This document shows, one piece after another, positions 1-17,286 of a stretch of DNA of 64,000 nt. Each line of letters opens with the position of its first letter. Positions within the stretch are counted from its first letter, which is position 1. The position numbers and the translations under genes were made by a program. This DNA comes from Glandiceps talaboti (taxonomy: Eukaryota > Hemichordata > Enteropneusta > Spengelidae): NCBI RefSeq assembly GCF_964340395.1, contig NC_135565.1:10636742-10700741 (forward strand). Direction: 5' to 3'. The notes beneath the pieces were generated by a model that had not been told where the DNA came from, searched no databases, and saw only the letters and a list, made by a program, of their open reading frames with translations.

Positions 1-475
1 TCTAAGCCTCATGACCGAGGACACGTTTAGCCAAGGACAAGGTATGTCACTGTAAAATATATTACTCTCTCTATCTCTGATTAGTTTGCTTGGAGGTTCC
101 TTATTTTGTAACTTCATCAATAACCCAAAATTATCAATAAGTTAAGTGTAACAATTAAGTAATATGTACATGTATGTGCTTAACTAATTCCTAAAGAGAA
201 CTGTGCACGACATTCATTAAGTCAAAAATGACCCCCGAATTAAGGACTCATCTACGTCGGTTTAAGATTAAATTTGGGTTGACAAAAATACTTGTTTGGC
301 ATAAAATTTTGCTTTTGAACCAAAGCATCTATCCCTTGTGACGTCACTGATAAGACATTACTAATTTGAGAACTTGACATTGAAATATTGTTTAATTATT
401 TTTTTTGAGAAGGATATAAGTGTTGGGTTAAAGTTCATTGTTCGTGTATACATCGGGATATCTTGAATCTACGGC

Positions 476-481
476 TTTATT
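476..481 (-). terminator. candidate polyadenylation signal (AATAAA) of the filamin-MIB/HERC2 gene
   Basis: On the minus strand this reads AATAAA, about 200 nt downstream of the stop codon at 685-687. Position and motif fit a cleavage/polyadenylation signal, but the hexamer is common in AT-rich DNA and no transcript end can be seen. The remaining 1-684 shows no coding feature and is probably 3' UTR and flank. Confidence 0.4.
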
Positions 482-684
482 GATTGGCAAAAACATACAT
501 CTGGCTAGCTATTAAAACATACAAATATAAGTTAGACATTTTCTTTTCAATAAGAAGATCGCCTGAACAGCGCATAATAAAAATACTGTCTAAGCTCTGA
601 AATATTCAAATGAAATCTCTTAAATTGTCACTGGTTTGACCCTAGAATACTTTGGTTATGGTAGTATTTGGTTTCGTCTAGTTA

Positions 685-867
685 TTAACGGTTATAGGTG
701 GAAGATATGTTGGAATAAAAATCACAGAGTCGTAACGGACATGAGTAGTGGTCCATGTTGTATTGACGGAGATTGCCGTCGTAGTCCCATTGTACGGTGA
801 CAGTCCATCCACGACGGAATTCTTCTACTGCCCTGGTTACAGTTCCTTTACCCGAATAACCACCATC
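685..867 (-). CDS. exon 3 of the filamin-MIB/HERC2 gene, with stop codon
   Basis: An exon of 61 codons after a CTTTTAG acceptor at 874-868. It encodes [12 protein letters not shown] and VTVQWDYDG, the second half of the MIB/HERC2 domain, then a short tail and a TAA stop at 687-685. Confidence 0.85.
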   Translation of the reverse strand, partial: DGGYSGKGTVTRAVEEFRRGWTVTVQWDYDGNLRQYNMDHYSCPLRLCDFYSNISSTYNR

Positions 868-3613
868 CTAAAAGAAACGTAAATAAAAGTTAAAGAAATT
901 GCGATAACTTGTTGTTTTTCTAAAATTGGGAAATTTGTTACAAAGGAGACAATTATATGAGTGAACACGACACACACATACACGCATCCATCCATCCATC
1001 CATCCATCCACGCACCCATCCATCCATCCATCCACCCATCCACGCACCCACCCATCCATCCATCCATCCATCCATACATACATACATACATACATACATA
1101 CATACGTACATACGTACATACATACATACATACATACATACACACATACATACACACATACATACATACATACATACATACATACGTACATACAATTACA
1201 CACGTACGGACACACATATTCGGCGATCAATAAGAATGAAAAACCTCATCCCATTCCTTAGCAAAAAGAAAGGTTGAGGGTGATAATCGGTATAAGTCAG
1301 ATGAGGGGAGGGGTGGGGGTATTAAACACTCTTTTATTACTTTGTCTATTTCGATTTTTGAAATCTATTAAATACTAGCAACCACTTTGTGAACGGCTGT
1401 ATACTTGTATATCCGTCAGAATGTCTACATAAATGATGGTTTATTGTAAATAAAAAAAATGTGTGATATATTCTATAATTATCAAGTATCATCATTTTCA
1501 TTATTATCTCATTTAGAAATCAATGCAAACAAACCACGGAATGCTACGAAACATGTCCATTCAACTGACCAGTGTTATTTTTAGATTTTGAAAAAAAAGG
1601 TGTTAATTATTTTTTAGTTTGTCGACGGATTAGTGCTACCCCTACTCAGCTGAGTGCAATGGTACACGTTGAGAACACATTTCCATTGCAGTCGTTCGGG
1701 AGTGTCGTTTATGTCGCTGGTATTGTTCGCTACGACACGATGCAATACTATACCGTTGTGTCAGCTCGGTATACAGCGCCCTCGACACGGTGTAAACACA
1801 AGTAAACACAACGACGTACGCATATAGTTACGGTGGCCATAGTTCGAGAGTGTGTTTGTGTACAATGGATGAATTTCAATTCACCGCTTTAACAACACGC
1901 CTACGTGAATGTTACTAACACTGAAAACAGAAGAGAGATGTAAATTTCTTTACATAAAAAGAAAACATGTTACGCCTGAACTAATAGAGTCTTTCATACC
2001 GTGTACGCATTGTTCAGTGTAAACGGCTTCTAACGTGTAATACCGAAAATGAGACCCTTTGAAATCCAACCCGAATTACACGTGTACCCGCTATCGCTGT
2101 ATCCATATTTAATTTGAACTGTTCAAGTAACGGTAACTCTATGTCATATTAATCACGTTTTCGGTGCAATCTTTTTTTACATTACCACCGCAGCGAGAAT
2201 TTTTCATGGCCTGCACATGTCCTAATCGTAATACGTGTCTCTCTGTAGTTTTTTTCTTGTCTTCGTGATATTATCCTGGGGGGGGGGGGGGTACCGTTGG
2301 CCAGCTCTGGTAGGGGTGTGTGGCCAGTGCTGGAAACCCCAGGCCCTTTTTAGACCCACTTTGACCAAAAATCAATACCCCATGTTAGACCATTACAGGT
2401 TTTTAAAAGATGAAAGTTTGGACCTAAATACATTTTCCTTAGCAGACAACATTTTGGGACAATTAATGGCAGTCATGATTTCGTAAAGGACAATGGACCA
2501 CATTTTAGACCAAGCAAAGTCGAAATTAATGCAAAGTGGACCCTGTTTTAGACTCTTCAGCTCGAAAAAACCCAGAACCCATTTTAGACCAAAGGGCTAG
2601 AAAACGCACCCCAAAGGATGACACATATACGTATAATCAATCAAATAAGGGGAATAGCCCCCCCCCCCGGGGGGAACATTTTTGACATTGCGATAACTAG
2701 TAATTTACTTGCAAGTATTTTAGTGTGTAGCCGCACATTTACATTCCCCATGTTGGCATGAAATAAAATAACAGATTTATTGATATTAAGCAAAGTTCAA
2801 ATATAGAACCTGACCTAGAACTAGTGCTAATGCATGCGCAAGGAAACGAGGTCAACATTAATCGTGAGACGGCATTGCCTCGTCTGACATGTGCAAAGAT
2901 TTGAAGTACAGATATTTGTTTGGTTGAAATCACCATGGCAACTTTGGTATGGACAACTGTGTGGAGTTGATCAGTGTACACATTACAAATACATCTCACC
3001 GTGACGTGTATCGATATCATGTGCAATGGTCACACGAAATCCTTACTTCTACGCTAGCATTTTGCATCATATTATTACAAATTAATCTATAATGTGCTGT
3101 GATTTTTTTTTTTGCGTGATGTGCATATATAAGATACGTATACCTTTTACAACATGGCTATAAATGTTGTGTATTAGTTACACAAGTACGCTTTTCTTTC
3201 CAGTCCACTAATCAATCTATATATCATTGACCTCAGTTGACATGTGGTCGATGAGGGGCTATAATATCATTGTCCTCAGCTAACACGTGGTCGACAAAGG
3301 TCACTGTTTGAAGGGGGTGATTTGGAATGTTAACCTTTCATACAAAGCCTATGGGAGGATTACCCAAGTAACCAAAATAGAAAACAGGACATTTCAAAAT
3401 ATAATTTAGTTACAAGTTGACGACAAATTGGGCGCACAAATTATATTTGCACATACAGTTATTATACCTAATGGAAAGACACAGTGTAATATCATCACAC
3501 ACATACATACATACATACATACATACACACATACATACATACATACATACATACATACATACATACATACATACATACACACACGTAAACACAAACGCAC
3601 ATCCATCAACCGT

Positions 3614-3664
<51 letters not shown>

Positions 3665-3680
3665 CCTCCCTCCCCCCGCC

Positions 3681-3748
<68 letters not shown>

Positions 3749-4322
3749 CATACATCCATACAAACATACACATGCACCGACAAAATATGATACAACTTTA
3801 AATGTCTTACTTCATTTCCATGCTTCCAATCTGGTCCCCTCACTACAGTAGTACCAACGGACATCTTCTTACCCATATGCCATCCTGTATAAAAAAAATA
3901 TATATCCCATCGTTACTATGGCAACATGAATACCCGCATTGACAACAACTGAAAATATTGGTAAATAAATCATTCCTTGAGTTGTGTTATATTATATATC
4001 TGGTCACATTCCCCACAATTATTTCAAATAAACCCACTATGAAATTGACACTGTGTATGAATTCTTTCTACACACCTGAATTGCTAGTAAACTAATCTGT
4101 TTGCCAAACTATGTACGGCTGCCACCTGTGTTGACATTGGCTACAATAGAAGTCTGCAGTAACAATCTATGCATGTATACCAGATATACGATGTTATGAT
4201 AAATGATTACATGTAATAAATATATGTCTTTATGTTAGTAGTTTATACAATTTGAGGGTATGTCTTATATACTTTGTTAGGCTTTGTATTGACCGATTGA
4301 AAATATAATTATTATCAATGTG

Positions 4323-4399
<77 letters not shown>

Positions 4400-4596
4400 A
4401 CACACACACACACACACATACATACATACACACACATAGATAGATACAGGCTTTCATAGGAGGAACGATGGCGTGCAACGACGTACATGCAAAGACTTTA
4501 TGCAAAGAACTAATGTCACATGAATGTGTTACTTTGTGTGTGTGTGCATGTATAAAATATTTTGTATTTTTATTCGCATGTATGTATGTATGTATG

Positions 4597-4657
<61 letters not shown>

Positions 4658-6137
4658 TGTATGTATGTATGTATGTATGTATGTATGTATGTATGTATGT
4701 ATGTATGTATTTTTGTATGTATGTATGTATGTATGTATGTATGTATGTATGTATGTATACATATGTGTGTGTGTGTCTGTCTGTCTCTGTCTGCATGTCT
4801 GCATGCAAGTATGTATGTATGTATGTATGTATGTATGTATGTATGTATGTATGTATGTATGTATGTATGTATGTATGAATGTATGAATGTGTGTGTGTGT
4901 ATGTATGTATGTATGTATGTATGTATGTATGTATGTATGTATTATTTAATTTTTTTTATCAATGAATGAAATTAAACAAAACCAATTACTTACCATCCAT
5001 CACTTCTATATTAAATGGCGACTGTGGTATGGATACACCATTTACACAAATATCCAAATAATATGTGCCATGAAATACTTCCCGGAATTCCATGCTACAT
5101 TTACCATTTAAGTGTCTTTTCACTGAAAGTGGTTTTGTCGAGCCGTCAGGTCGCTGGACAACAGCATTTATTTCAAACTCATTGCGATTTCCTTTTAGTG
5201 CACGGCCATTGACCACTGTACTGACAGTCAAAGTGATATTTTCTGGACGACCACATATCGCATACTTCGTGATGTTATAGGAAGCGCGGAATCCAACCCC
5301 TTTTGGGTCATACCTCGGTTCTAAAGACTGGTCATCCACTGGAAACTGGTTAATCGTGACATGTCGACTTGGCGGTCTTGATGACTGCTTTAAACTGCTG
5401 CGAAGTGGCCTTTCATTGCGAATACCGCTGTAAGTACTCGTAGGTCGATCATAGCTGCGAACACCGTCAAGTGTAAGTCGGTTTACAGTCGGTGACATCA
5501 CAATCCGTCCTCGTCTATCGTAACGACCGTCGTCACGACGATCTATTGCCAATGGGGTGGCGATGCTTCGCTCGGGGTATCTGTACCTCTTCTGTGTATC
5601 GTACGACCTTGAAAAGTGTCCACGTCTATTGTCACTCGCAACATCCCTGCCAAATTGTACGACCCTGTCATAATCGTTAGTTGATGCAAGCCTATCGTAT
5701 CCTGAGCTTCTGTCGTCGTAATATCGATTCCTTCCGAGGTCATGGAATCGAGTTTCTTCGGGAAAATGACTTCTGCTGTATTCTGGTACTGTATCATCTT
5801 GGTCGTAGTATTCCGTATCAAATTCCACGGTTCGTTCGCGGGGTAAAACATTTCTCCCGAACTCCACGATTCTGCCATCAGGGTATCTACTCCGACTATA
5901 TTCTACCGTAGTCGTTCGGTCGCCATTGGCGTCAATATGCGTATAACATTCTGGGCATTGTATGCCACGACCCTGTGTCCTCCCATAGGGGCCCGAAGAC
6001 CCAAAATGTCTGTCGTCGTGCGTCGAGTGAAGCTTTGGCAGTCCTCTCTCATTTTTACTGTATTCCAATGAAAGATGGGTCGAAATATCGTTACCAACTC
6101 GGTTCATATCATCAAAAATATCTCTTATAACCGCCAT
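685..6137 (-). CDS. filamin-repeat plus MIB/HERC2-domain protein, complete, three coding exons
   Basis: Three exons join in frame: 6137-4994, 3884-3811 and 867-685, each bounded by AG and GT (first donor GTAAGT), giving 1401 nt and 466 residues. Residues 1-280 are low complexity, rich in Arg, Asp, Tyr and Ser, with a loose internal repeat (VEFGR near 91, VEF near 104, VQFGR near 160) and a lone CPEC at 61-64. Residues about 290-380 form a filamin/ABP280-type Ig repeat, with the typical ending [11 protein letters not shown] then SPFNIEV. Residues 382-450 form an MIB/HERC2 domain, with [13 protein letters not shown] at 395-407 and VTVQWDYDG after it. In known proteins these domains bind partners or substrates; Mind bomb ligases pair MIB/HERC2 with ankyrin and RING domains, which are absent here. 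A role as an adaptor is inference. The start is the first ATG of the long open exon; an upstream non-coding exon is possible. Confidence 0.85.
985..1195. repeat. compound (CATC)n/(CATA)n microsatellite
   Basis: Tetranucleotide tract within intron 2 of the filamin-MIB/HERC2 gene; the CATC half changes to CATA near 1073. The rest of that intron (868-3810) shows no coding feature, only poly(G)/poly(C) runs near 2280 and 2660 and a local repeat of an ATTTTAGACC motif between about 2340 and 2600. Confidence 0.95.
3498..3745. repeat. compound microsatellite (CATA)n, (TGTC)n, (CT)n
   Basis: Three adjoining simple repeats: CATA about 3501-3580, TGTC about 3617-3663 and CT about 3686-3745. They end 65 bp from the donor of exon 2 of the filamin-MIB/HERC2 gene, on the intron 2 side. 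Confidence 0.95.
3811..3884 (-). CDS. exon 2 of the filamin-MIB/HERC2 gene, 74 nt
   Basis: A short exon between an acceptor (TATACAG, 3890-3885) and a GTAAG donor (3810-3806). It completes the split Gly codon and encodes the first half of the MIB/HERC2 domain, including [12 protein letters not shown]. The match to the family signature and the kept frame on both sides are the reasons to call it. Confidence 0.85.
4325..4416. repeat. (TA)n followed by (CA)n microsatellite
   Basis: About 70 bp of pure TA followed by a short CA tract, in intron 1 of the filamin-MIB/HERC2 gene. Confidence 0.95.
4577..4940. repeat. (TATG)n microsatellite, about 360 bp
   Basis: Long tetranucleotide array with short interruptions near 4627, 4711, 4760-4810 and 4885-4900. 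It ends about 50 bp from the donor of exon 1 of the filamin-MIB/HERC2 gene. Confidence 0.95.
4994..6137 (-). CDS. exon 1 of the filamin-MIB/HERC2 gene
   Basis: Codes for residues 1-381 plus one base of 382. It holds the whole disordered region and the filamin repeat. The open frame runs past the exon end by only two codons into the intron before a stop, and a GTAAGT donor lies at 4993-4988. Confidence 0.85.
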
Positions 6138-9781
<3,644 letters not shown>

Positions 9782-10354
9782 ATGTATTAATCGCCATCTT
9801 AGTTTCCGTACGGCGACAATCTCAAGTACCCGGAAGAGAGTCATTCTCAGCCATACGTTACAGTGGTAACACTCGTTCATGTTCGGTTACCTTTCACAAA
9901 GAAAACACAACGAAATGGTTGAAATGATCTTTTTTTTTATTTCTTTTCATCACAACAACAAAATCTGCGTGATCAAAAGTGTTGTAAACTAAACCAGAAA
10001 GAATTATCGGACTGGCTAAACTTCCCGATGAACTGGAGTAAGGTCCTACTACTTCCAAGCATGGATGTATTAATACATCCATGTTCCAAGTAAGCCTCGA
10101 TAGTACTATAGTACGTGAGAAAATCGTCTCAAACTAGCGATACAACTTTCAAAATATAACTTGACATGTCTTCATTTGTTAGAGTTATACAATTCAAGAC
10201 GGGTTTTCACTCGAAAACAACAATTCTGTGAATAATGACACTCTGAACGCAGCGATTTCTCGGACGATGTTACCACTGTAACGTATGGCTGACAACGACT
10301 TGCTTCCGGGTTAGTCCCTCGTGCATACGGGTGGATTGTCGGCGATTAATACAT
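9782..10354. mobile_element. foldback/MITE-like element with long imperfect terminal inverted repeats
   Basis: The left end begins ATGTATTAATCGCC (9782-9795) and its exact reverse complement closes the right end (10341-10354). The similarity continues inward for about 85 bp, including ACGTTACAGTGGTAAC near 9855-9870 against its complement near 10268-10283. The interior has no coding capacity and contains a 24-bp perfect palindrome at 10060-10083. I could not assign a superfamily or a clear target duplication. Confidence 0.6.
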
Positions 10355-11244
10355 ACATCGTCTGATATTTTAATTCACAGTGTTTCTTGTGACCGGCGCC
10401 TGTCAGCAGACTCTGCCATTTTTTTCATCATTCCATTGTATTTAAACCTTGTACTTGACATTTCGCAATATTTATAATTCTCAACAAAATACCTCAACAT
10501 GCCTCACTTCGCTCGTACTCAAAGCAGCCCCGCGCGGTATGATCACTGACACTGATGACATGATGAGAGAGAACCTTTTCGGATTTACATGTAAAACGGG
10601 GAAAGATACGCAAAACATAATGCAAAGTCTGAAGCCAAATTAAAGTTGTAATTATTTTAATTATTTTTACTTGCCAAATATTTGCATTTTGGAAAGGCAA
10701 GACACGTTCATGTCGTTTAACTTTACATGTGAACTGTGGGCCACAACTTCAACCGCATGCCTGGCATGCCCTTCCTTACGCAAGTTGTCTGAATTCTGGT
10801 TCACTGTCATTCCAAATTGCACGGCAATATAGAATTAACCACAAGTTACATGTTATCTGAAAACATCACACTTTTATAGTGGGTCTGAAGTGTGATTTTA
10901 GTGAGTACCAAGAACGTCCTGTGTTGATACTCAAGATACTTGCTGTGGAAAATCGCTCGGTCAAATGAGGTCACCTACAGCTTCTGGTCGAATCAGGATA
11001 GAGTATGCAAATGAGGATGTTGCGGACTGGCTGATTATGTAGAAGGGTGCAGAATTGGATTTGAAGTTTACAACCCTGTTTCGAACAAACGCTTGTCATT
11101 TGGGCGCCCAATGCGTAGAATTATGACTATAGCACATATTACATTGCTTGTTTGACGTCAATAGTGTCTTTTGAAAAGTGGCAGTTTACTTAAAGTCTCG
11201 TCGACTGATTTCCAATATGGCGTCGGTCATTATGCTCATTAACA
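10355..11244. other. intergenic, nothing recognised
   Basis: No coding similarity, RNA gene or clear repeat was seen in this stretch. Confidence 0.4.
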
Positions 11245-11655
11245 TATTCATTTTTTTTTCAAATTACAAAAAAAAAATCATAAAAAATAAAATGAGGATG
11301 TGCTGACTTGAAATTAACAAATCTGAGTAAGCTACCCCCTGCGCATCAACACGCCAGATATCAAAGCAATCTAATAAGAGGTTTTCAAGGAGTTGATGAA
11401 AATGACATTTTATGAAAAAAAATCATAAAAAATTGAAAATGGCACAGATCAACTTGGCATGAACAAATCTGAATAGCCTCCCCCCAGGGAACATGCACAC
11501 CAAATATCGAAGAATTCCGACTGTCACTTCCGGAGTAGATAGTAAAAATATAAAAGTTTGACGGACACCTATGATTCACTCTACTCTCTATACCTCAATA
11601 CCCACCTATACCTAAAGCTACGCTTTCAGCTTTCGCTGACAGCGGAGCTAAAAAG
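11245..11655. repeat. probable dispersed repeat with an internal direct duplication
   Basis: Two related segments start near 11265 and 11410, each with an A-rich stretch and a TCATAAAAAA motif, then an AACAAATCTGA motif followed by a C-rich run. A palindromic segment near 11618-11655 contains AGCTTTCGCTGACAGCGG. The structure suggests a non-autonomous transposable element. No second copy is visible in the window, so the family cannot be established. Confidence 0.4.
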
Positions 11656-13362
11656 CTGTTCAATGGGCAACCTAGCCAATCACATTGGGTAGGTCGATTT
11701 TATTTTTACAATTTTGCACAAGGATGTGACAACAAGCCATATAATGATGACAAAACATTTCAAATTGAGTTTACATAGTTCTTATTCAGTCATTGTATCT
11801 CTTGCAATTTGTATGGCAATCGATTTCCACCAGCTCTACAGTTAGGAAATGTACACAATTTACGGTTAAACAAATTTTGTAGCTTCCCCCCCCCCCTCTT
11901 CTCTCTGAAATGTTAAGACCCGCCAAATGAAACTCCAGAATTATTTTAGCCACTCCTTCTGTCACCTACACTACAGTGGAGATATAAAATTATGTGATAT
12001 ACAATGATGCATTAAAATAACCGTGGTAAAAAAAACCTACAATAACAGTCCGAATGATCATCAGAACCAGGTGAACCACTGTACAAGATATCATATGATT
12101 TGGAATTGATTCAAATGTATATGGTCACATGTCATCTTGTTCCTATACGTACGCGTTATAATTTACTACGATCATCTAAGTGAGATGATGGTAGTAAGTC
12201 GTAACGTGTATATACAGGAACAAGACTAGGTAACCTGTATTCAGAAAATATAAAGAAATACCCTTAAATGATATTAAAACAAAGTTTGCATAGTAGTCCG
12301 GCGGCCATTTTACTGACATTTGAAGCCCGCAGGATATATTGCCAATCACAAAAAAAAAAAATGAAATTCCAAAGATATGGTATGGCGGGCCCGTTGAATA
12401 GCTTTTTTAAAAAGAATTTCTGGCCTTATGGGAGAATATTAGATGTAACATACCAAGGAATAAAGTTGCGCGCATTTGTAGGCCTAGGTTTAAAATATAG
12501 TTAATGTAGCGAATAAAGTGATATGGATTTAGGCAACTTTCACAATGTATGAGAACTATAACTCGAACTGTTGAGAATCATATGGTATATATAGTTTATG
12601 AATACTGACCATATAATCATAAAGTCTATATGTTTATACTGGGACTAGTGTCTTTTTTCCATGTTTTTGAACTATTTTAACAGGGGAGGATGATGAGAAA
12701 GAAAATTGAGGGGGTCACCTTTTAGCACGACGGAATCGGAGAAGGGTCATGCATATTGTACACAACAGGCCGGGCCTGATTCCCTCCCCTTGTAATTACT
12801 GAAGGCTCCCTAAGTCTACAATTTATCCCAGATTCCTCAAAGTTATCATTCAGCCGTTCTATTGTAATAATGACCATAAAAAGCATTATCTCGTGAAATG
12901 AAGTTTTGAAAAATACAATCGTAAATTGAGGGAAATGTGAGACGAGTACCGATATTTTATCATTCATTTTACTAAAGACTTTAATATCTGACTTTTAAAA
13001 CCTCGGAGACATTTGGGATTAGACCTATCACCGAACTAATCTACAGCAACATCCAGTGATGACGCCATCGGCCGTGACGGCTTGTAGTGAATGGTTGGTT
13101 TAGTAATAACCTGCGGGGTTCTCTCTCATCTGCGGTTGAAAGTTTTCGTGGAAAGATAAGGACAAGTATTTGCGATACATAGAGACAGGAGAGAGGTTTG
13201 GTTGGAGACAATTTGACGAAAAGAGAAATACTACTGATAGAGGGATTTAGATAAATAGGGCTTACGTTCGATTTACAAAATTGAATGCCCCTGCTTGAGA
13301 TAAGAAAGACCACGATTGGAGAAGTGAGTAATATACTCAAGAAAGACATGCACATGTAAGAC

Positions 13363-13574
<212 letters not shown>

Positions 13575-16514
13575 AAAAAATAAACATACGGAAAGTGGAT
13601 TCTACTATACAGGCTCCAAAGAGGGCTACCCACATGCATTGAGTGTCAATGAAGGAGGCAACCAGAGCATACTCTGGGCAAACCTACGTTAGATTCGATA
13701 GCGTAACAAAAACTGCACGACGCTTTCATAGGGCGTAGCATATTTATTGAAACCCACATGGAAAAGTGAATGTAACTGTATACGCACACTCAGAGTATAC
13801 AGCATGATTCATATTAGTGTTCACCAGCTCTGTTTGATACAGCCACTCAAGCAGAAACTAGCAGATATCAAGATCACAAATCCTGGTTTCATTTTTTCGG
13901 GATGAAATAAACCATTTAAATGTATTGTAACTAGATGCAGACATTCGGGCACCAAAGTTGTTGATGTCTGCATTTGATGTCTGCTTGGTGACAAGTTAGT
14001 TCATTTTATTTAGATAAAATGTAGCAAGACATTTGTATTCATTCAATGTTGCTATCTGAAAGTGTACCATGTGCAGTTTCTTACTGGTTTCTGCTTGGCG
14101 TATCTATTTTGACATTTCCAAATTGATATAGACTCAATATGTCAGAATTAGATACGTATAATAGATAACAACAATGTAACATTTTTGGTGCAACAAAATT
14201 TAGTACATTATATATTTTTCTCAGTCTTTAATATATGTATCTACATATATGTACAAAACACTACACAGATATCACACACGGTTCTACAGACTTCCTTTCA
14301 GGTTTGGGATACACACGACAGGTACATGTTGCACACATGCTGTTACATTGCTACGGAACTGCTAAGGCTTTCCCTGTCAGTCGACAGTCTATCACGGAGT
14401 TAACCAGGTAGTAGAGTCATTGCTCTCAGTCCCGCCCCTCCCCATTCGGACCCTCCCACTCCTCCACATTCACATTCACGGTTAAATGAGGCAGTCCACT
14501 ATCGAACTCGATCTTGTTCTTGTTTTTTGTTGATCGAATAACCTCTATCCTCCAGAAAGATTTGAAAATGTCTATTCCCGAAACAAGGTTAGATTTTAAC
14601 ATCTTTAAAAGTTGCATCAAGTGCTTGTTTTCTACATTAGATTTTTTTCTGGGTGGGGGGGGGGGGGGGTGCGTAGGTAATTCACGACACGTATTAATCT
14701 TTCAGAATGTATTAGTGAAACTGCCTATAATGAACTGATTAATCTTGGTGCATAAATACATTTGATATGAGTGTTACAATTAACACAAATGTCATAGGGA
14801 ACTATAGTAATGGACAATTATCTGTGTTGTTGCAGTTTCTATAATAAGGATATAATTGTTATCATCTTTCAAGTTTGATTGGTCACTGCAATGACATAGT
14901 GTTAATGGGGTTATGTAGCTCATAAAGTAACAGTGTTAGTACCGCTATCAGTGTCCTATCCATCATGGAAAATTGATTGCGTGACACCGTGTCTTCTCAT
15001 GTAGGTGATGAGATCAGATATCGAGGATTCAGTAATTACGAAATCAATCTCGTGTAGTAGTTGAAACACGGAGATATCGTTAAAGGAGGAACAGCTGGCC
15101 AGGAAATAAAAAGCAGATTGCAAACTTTGGGTTCTAGAGAGTCAGTATTATGATTTTACATCACGTAACCTTCGCGTATTTCTCGAACAATTATAAACTT
15201 GCTTCTCATTCATTGCCCTGTTGTTGTCTTAGCAGTAATCCAGTACTGTCTTATGGGAGTCAGCAGATATGTATATGTTAGATCATCAATACATAGTCAT
15301 GATTCCTAAGTTCTTATTACCTTCATATGAATTAAATAGTTATTGTTCATCTGATGCATGTTTGTCTGCTAACTCTCATGACGCAACGCGGGACAAGTGC
15401 TAGGCAAATGTATGTGAAGCAAGTTTCAATTTCGCGTTTCCTATACACTGTGTGAACTTTAAGAGATGTAAAAATCATAAAAAGGCTCCCCTCTGTTTAC
15501 ATTATTTCTGGTAATTCCCCCCCCCCACCTCAAATATGTTACAAGTACATGTATGAATTAGCCAAGAAAATTAGTAAAAAACCAAGAAAATGCAAGTTTT
15601 GTACATGCGCAGCAAAATACAGTATCTCTTTAAATCTCAGTTATAACGTTTGGTACCACATCTGTTTAAACATGTAAAAGACATGCAATAAATCTTTCAT
15701 TGCATACCGATTACGTATGTTAGAAATTGCACTTGATGTCAAACAAAAAATAGTTTGACAATTTATAATTCTAGTTATAAAGTTTTGAAATTCCAGCACA
15801 ACAATTACATATACCGAAGAAAAAGACACAATTATACTTTCCACTTTTCAAATGCATAATCATAAAAAGTACAAGTTCTTTGCGGTGATTGTTTTTCTTA
15901 CCATTAAAACAATAGTATCTTAGCTATTGGCACGTATTGTACATATGTTCTTACTTTTATAGTTTTTTATAATTGCTGAAGTATGTATGATTATGGAATG
16001 ACTAATCTGATCAGTATTTCGCATATTTATAGTTGTTGACAAACTGTATTGTCGCAGTCCAACGCACATTCTTCCGCTGACGTGCGTGCGTACCTCTCGC
16101 GGTCGGTACGCGGTATAGTCTCGGTACCGTAGTACCGTAAAGAGGCCAGTGGGTAAAGTAGTACCGTAAACAGGTACGTTGTTTTACGACAATGATAAAC
16201 AATGCAATAGGCCAGAACGTTTATTTGTAATAATTTACACATGGGTATCAAGTCAGTGTACACAGCGCCACCAACGATTTGTAAACATGAAATTCAACTA
16301 ATTACAAGGATTGATCACCCTATTCTAATTACTAGTAAGAGTTTATTGTATATTCCACATACGAAAATTAGAGAGAATTTATTTACGATAACTAGTACTA
16401 CTGTGACTTAACATGACACAAGTTGAGTGTTTGAAAGTTTTTCTTTCTTACTTCGTTGTTTTGGACAATGTACTTGACACACAAAACAACGATTAATTCA
16501 AAAGCGATGAATTA

Positions 16515-16862
16515 AGCCAAAAAAAAGTGTGCTTCCAATAACCCGACCGACCCTAGTTTAAACAGCCAATCCTAAACATTTATTATCCATTTAAAACAAA
16601 AAGATAAGAAATTCTTCGTCTTTTTGACCTCCATACACATCTGTTTTCTTTCCCAAGTGATGTCTGTATACTTTTCATCAAACTATCACAGAATAGGATA
16701 TTCTGACCGACATTTAGGTCGAAGAAATATTGTTCAAAATTAAAAAAAAAAAAACACTTAAAAAGATAAAATAAAATAAAATAATTAATAAAATTCCGAC
16801 CTACCCTATATCTCTTATTAAGCTATGCTATCGGAAATACACATTCAACTATTTTTTTTTAC
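16515..16862. mobile_element. possible old relative of the GGCC-ended MITE family
   Basis: The left end reads TTA then AGCC, an A-run and a TGCTTCC segment followed by CCGACCGACCC, close to the layout of the copies at 56062 and 45655. Near 16790 an ATTCCGACCTACCC segment mirrors the CTACCTACCCC segment of those copies. The right end is unclear, hence low confidence. Confidence 0.3.
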
Positions 16863-17286
16863 AACTTAGTTGAAAGCTTCAACCATTATTCTATATTACG
16901 AGCTTATAATCTTTTCAGAATTATGTACTTACAATTTTGACATTAGAACATGAATCCATTAGATCTAGAAATAGTTACTTCGGAAACATTAACACATGTT
17001 CGCCAAGAGGAGGTGGACAGAAGAGGGAGTGAGTGCTTTGGAGACCCCGGTTCACATATTTTCAGAGCGGGAATGATACCGGATTTAAGAAGTAGATAGG
17101 GCTGGGACATTTGAAGCATTTTACGTAATTATCAACAAATAGGTTCAGCTTGGATAGTTCTGACGACTTATTGACAAGCGCAAACTTAAGGTACGTCCGA
17201 TGCATTCAACTGTTCCCAGTGTAGTTGTTGCTGATTCCATTAGGATCTTCTTGGACACACACGGTTGCATGAAGGAATGATTCACC

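Noticed and set aside
837-4969. Open frames of repeated Tyr-Val-Cys-Met, Tyr-Ile-His-Thr or Ser-Leu near 1000, 3500 and 4600
   Set aside because: They are translations of tetranucleotide and CT arrays, open on both strands in several frames. The same applies at 8424, 22013, 25829, 27388 and 34744.
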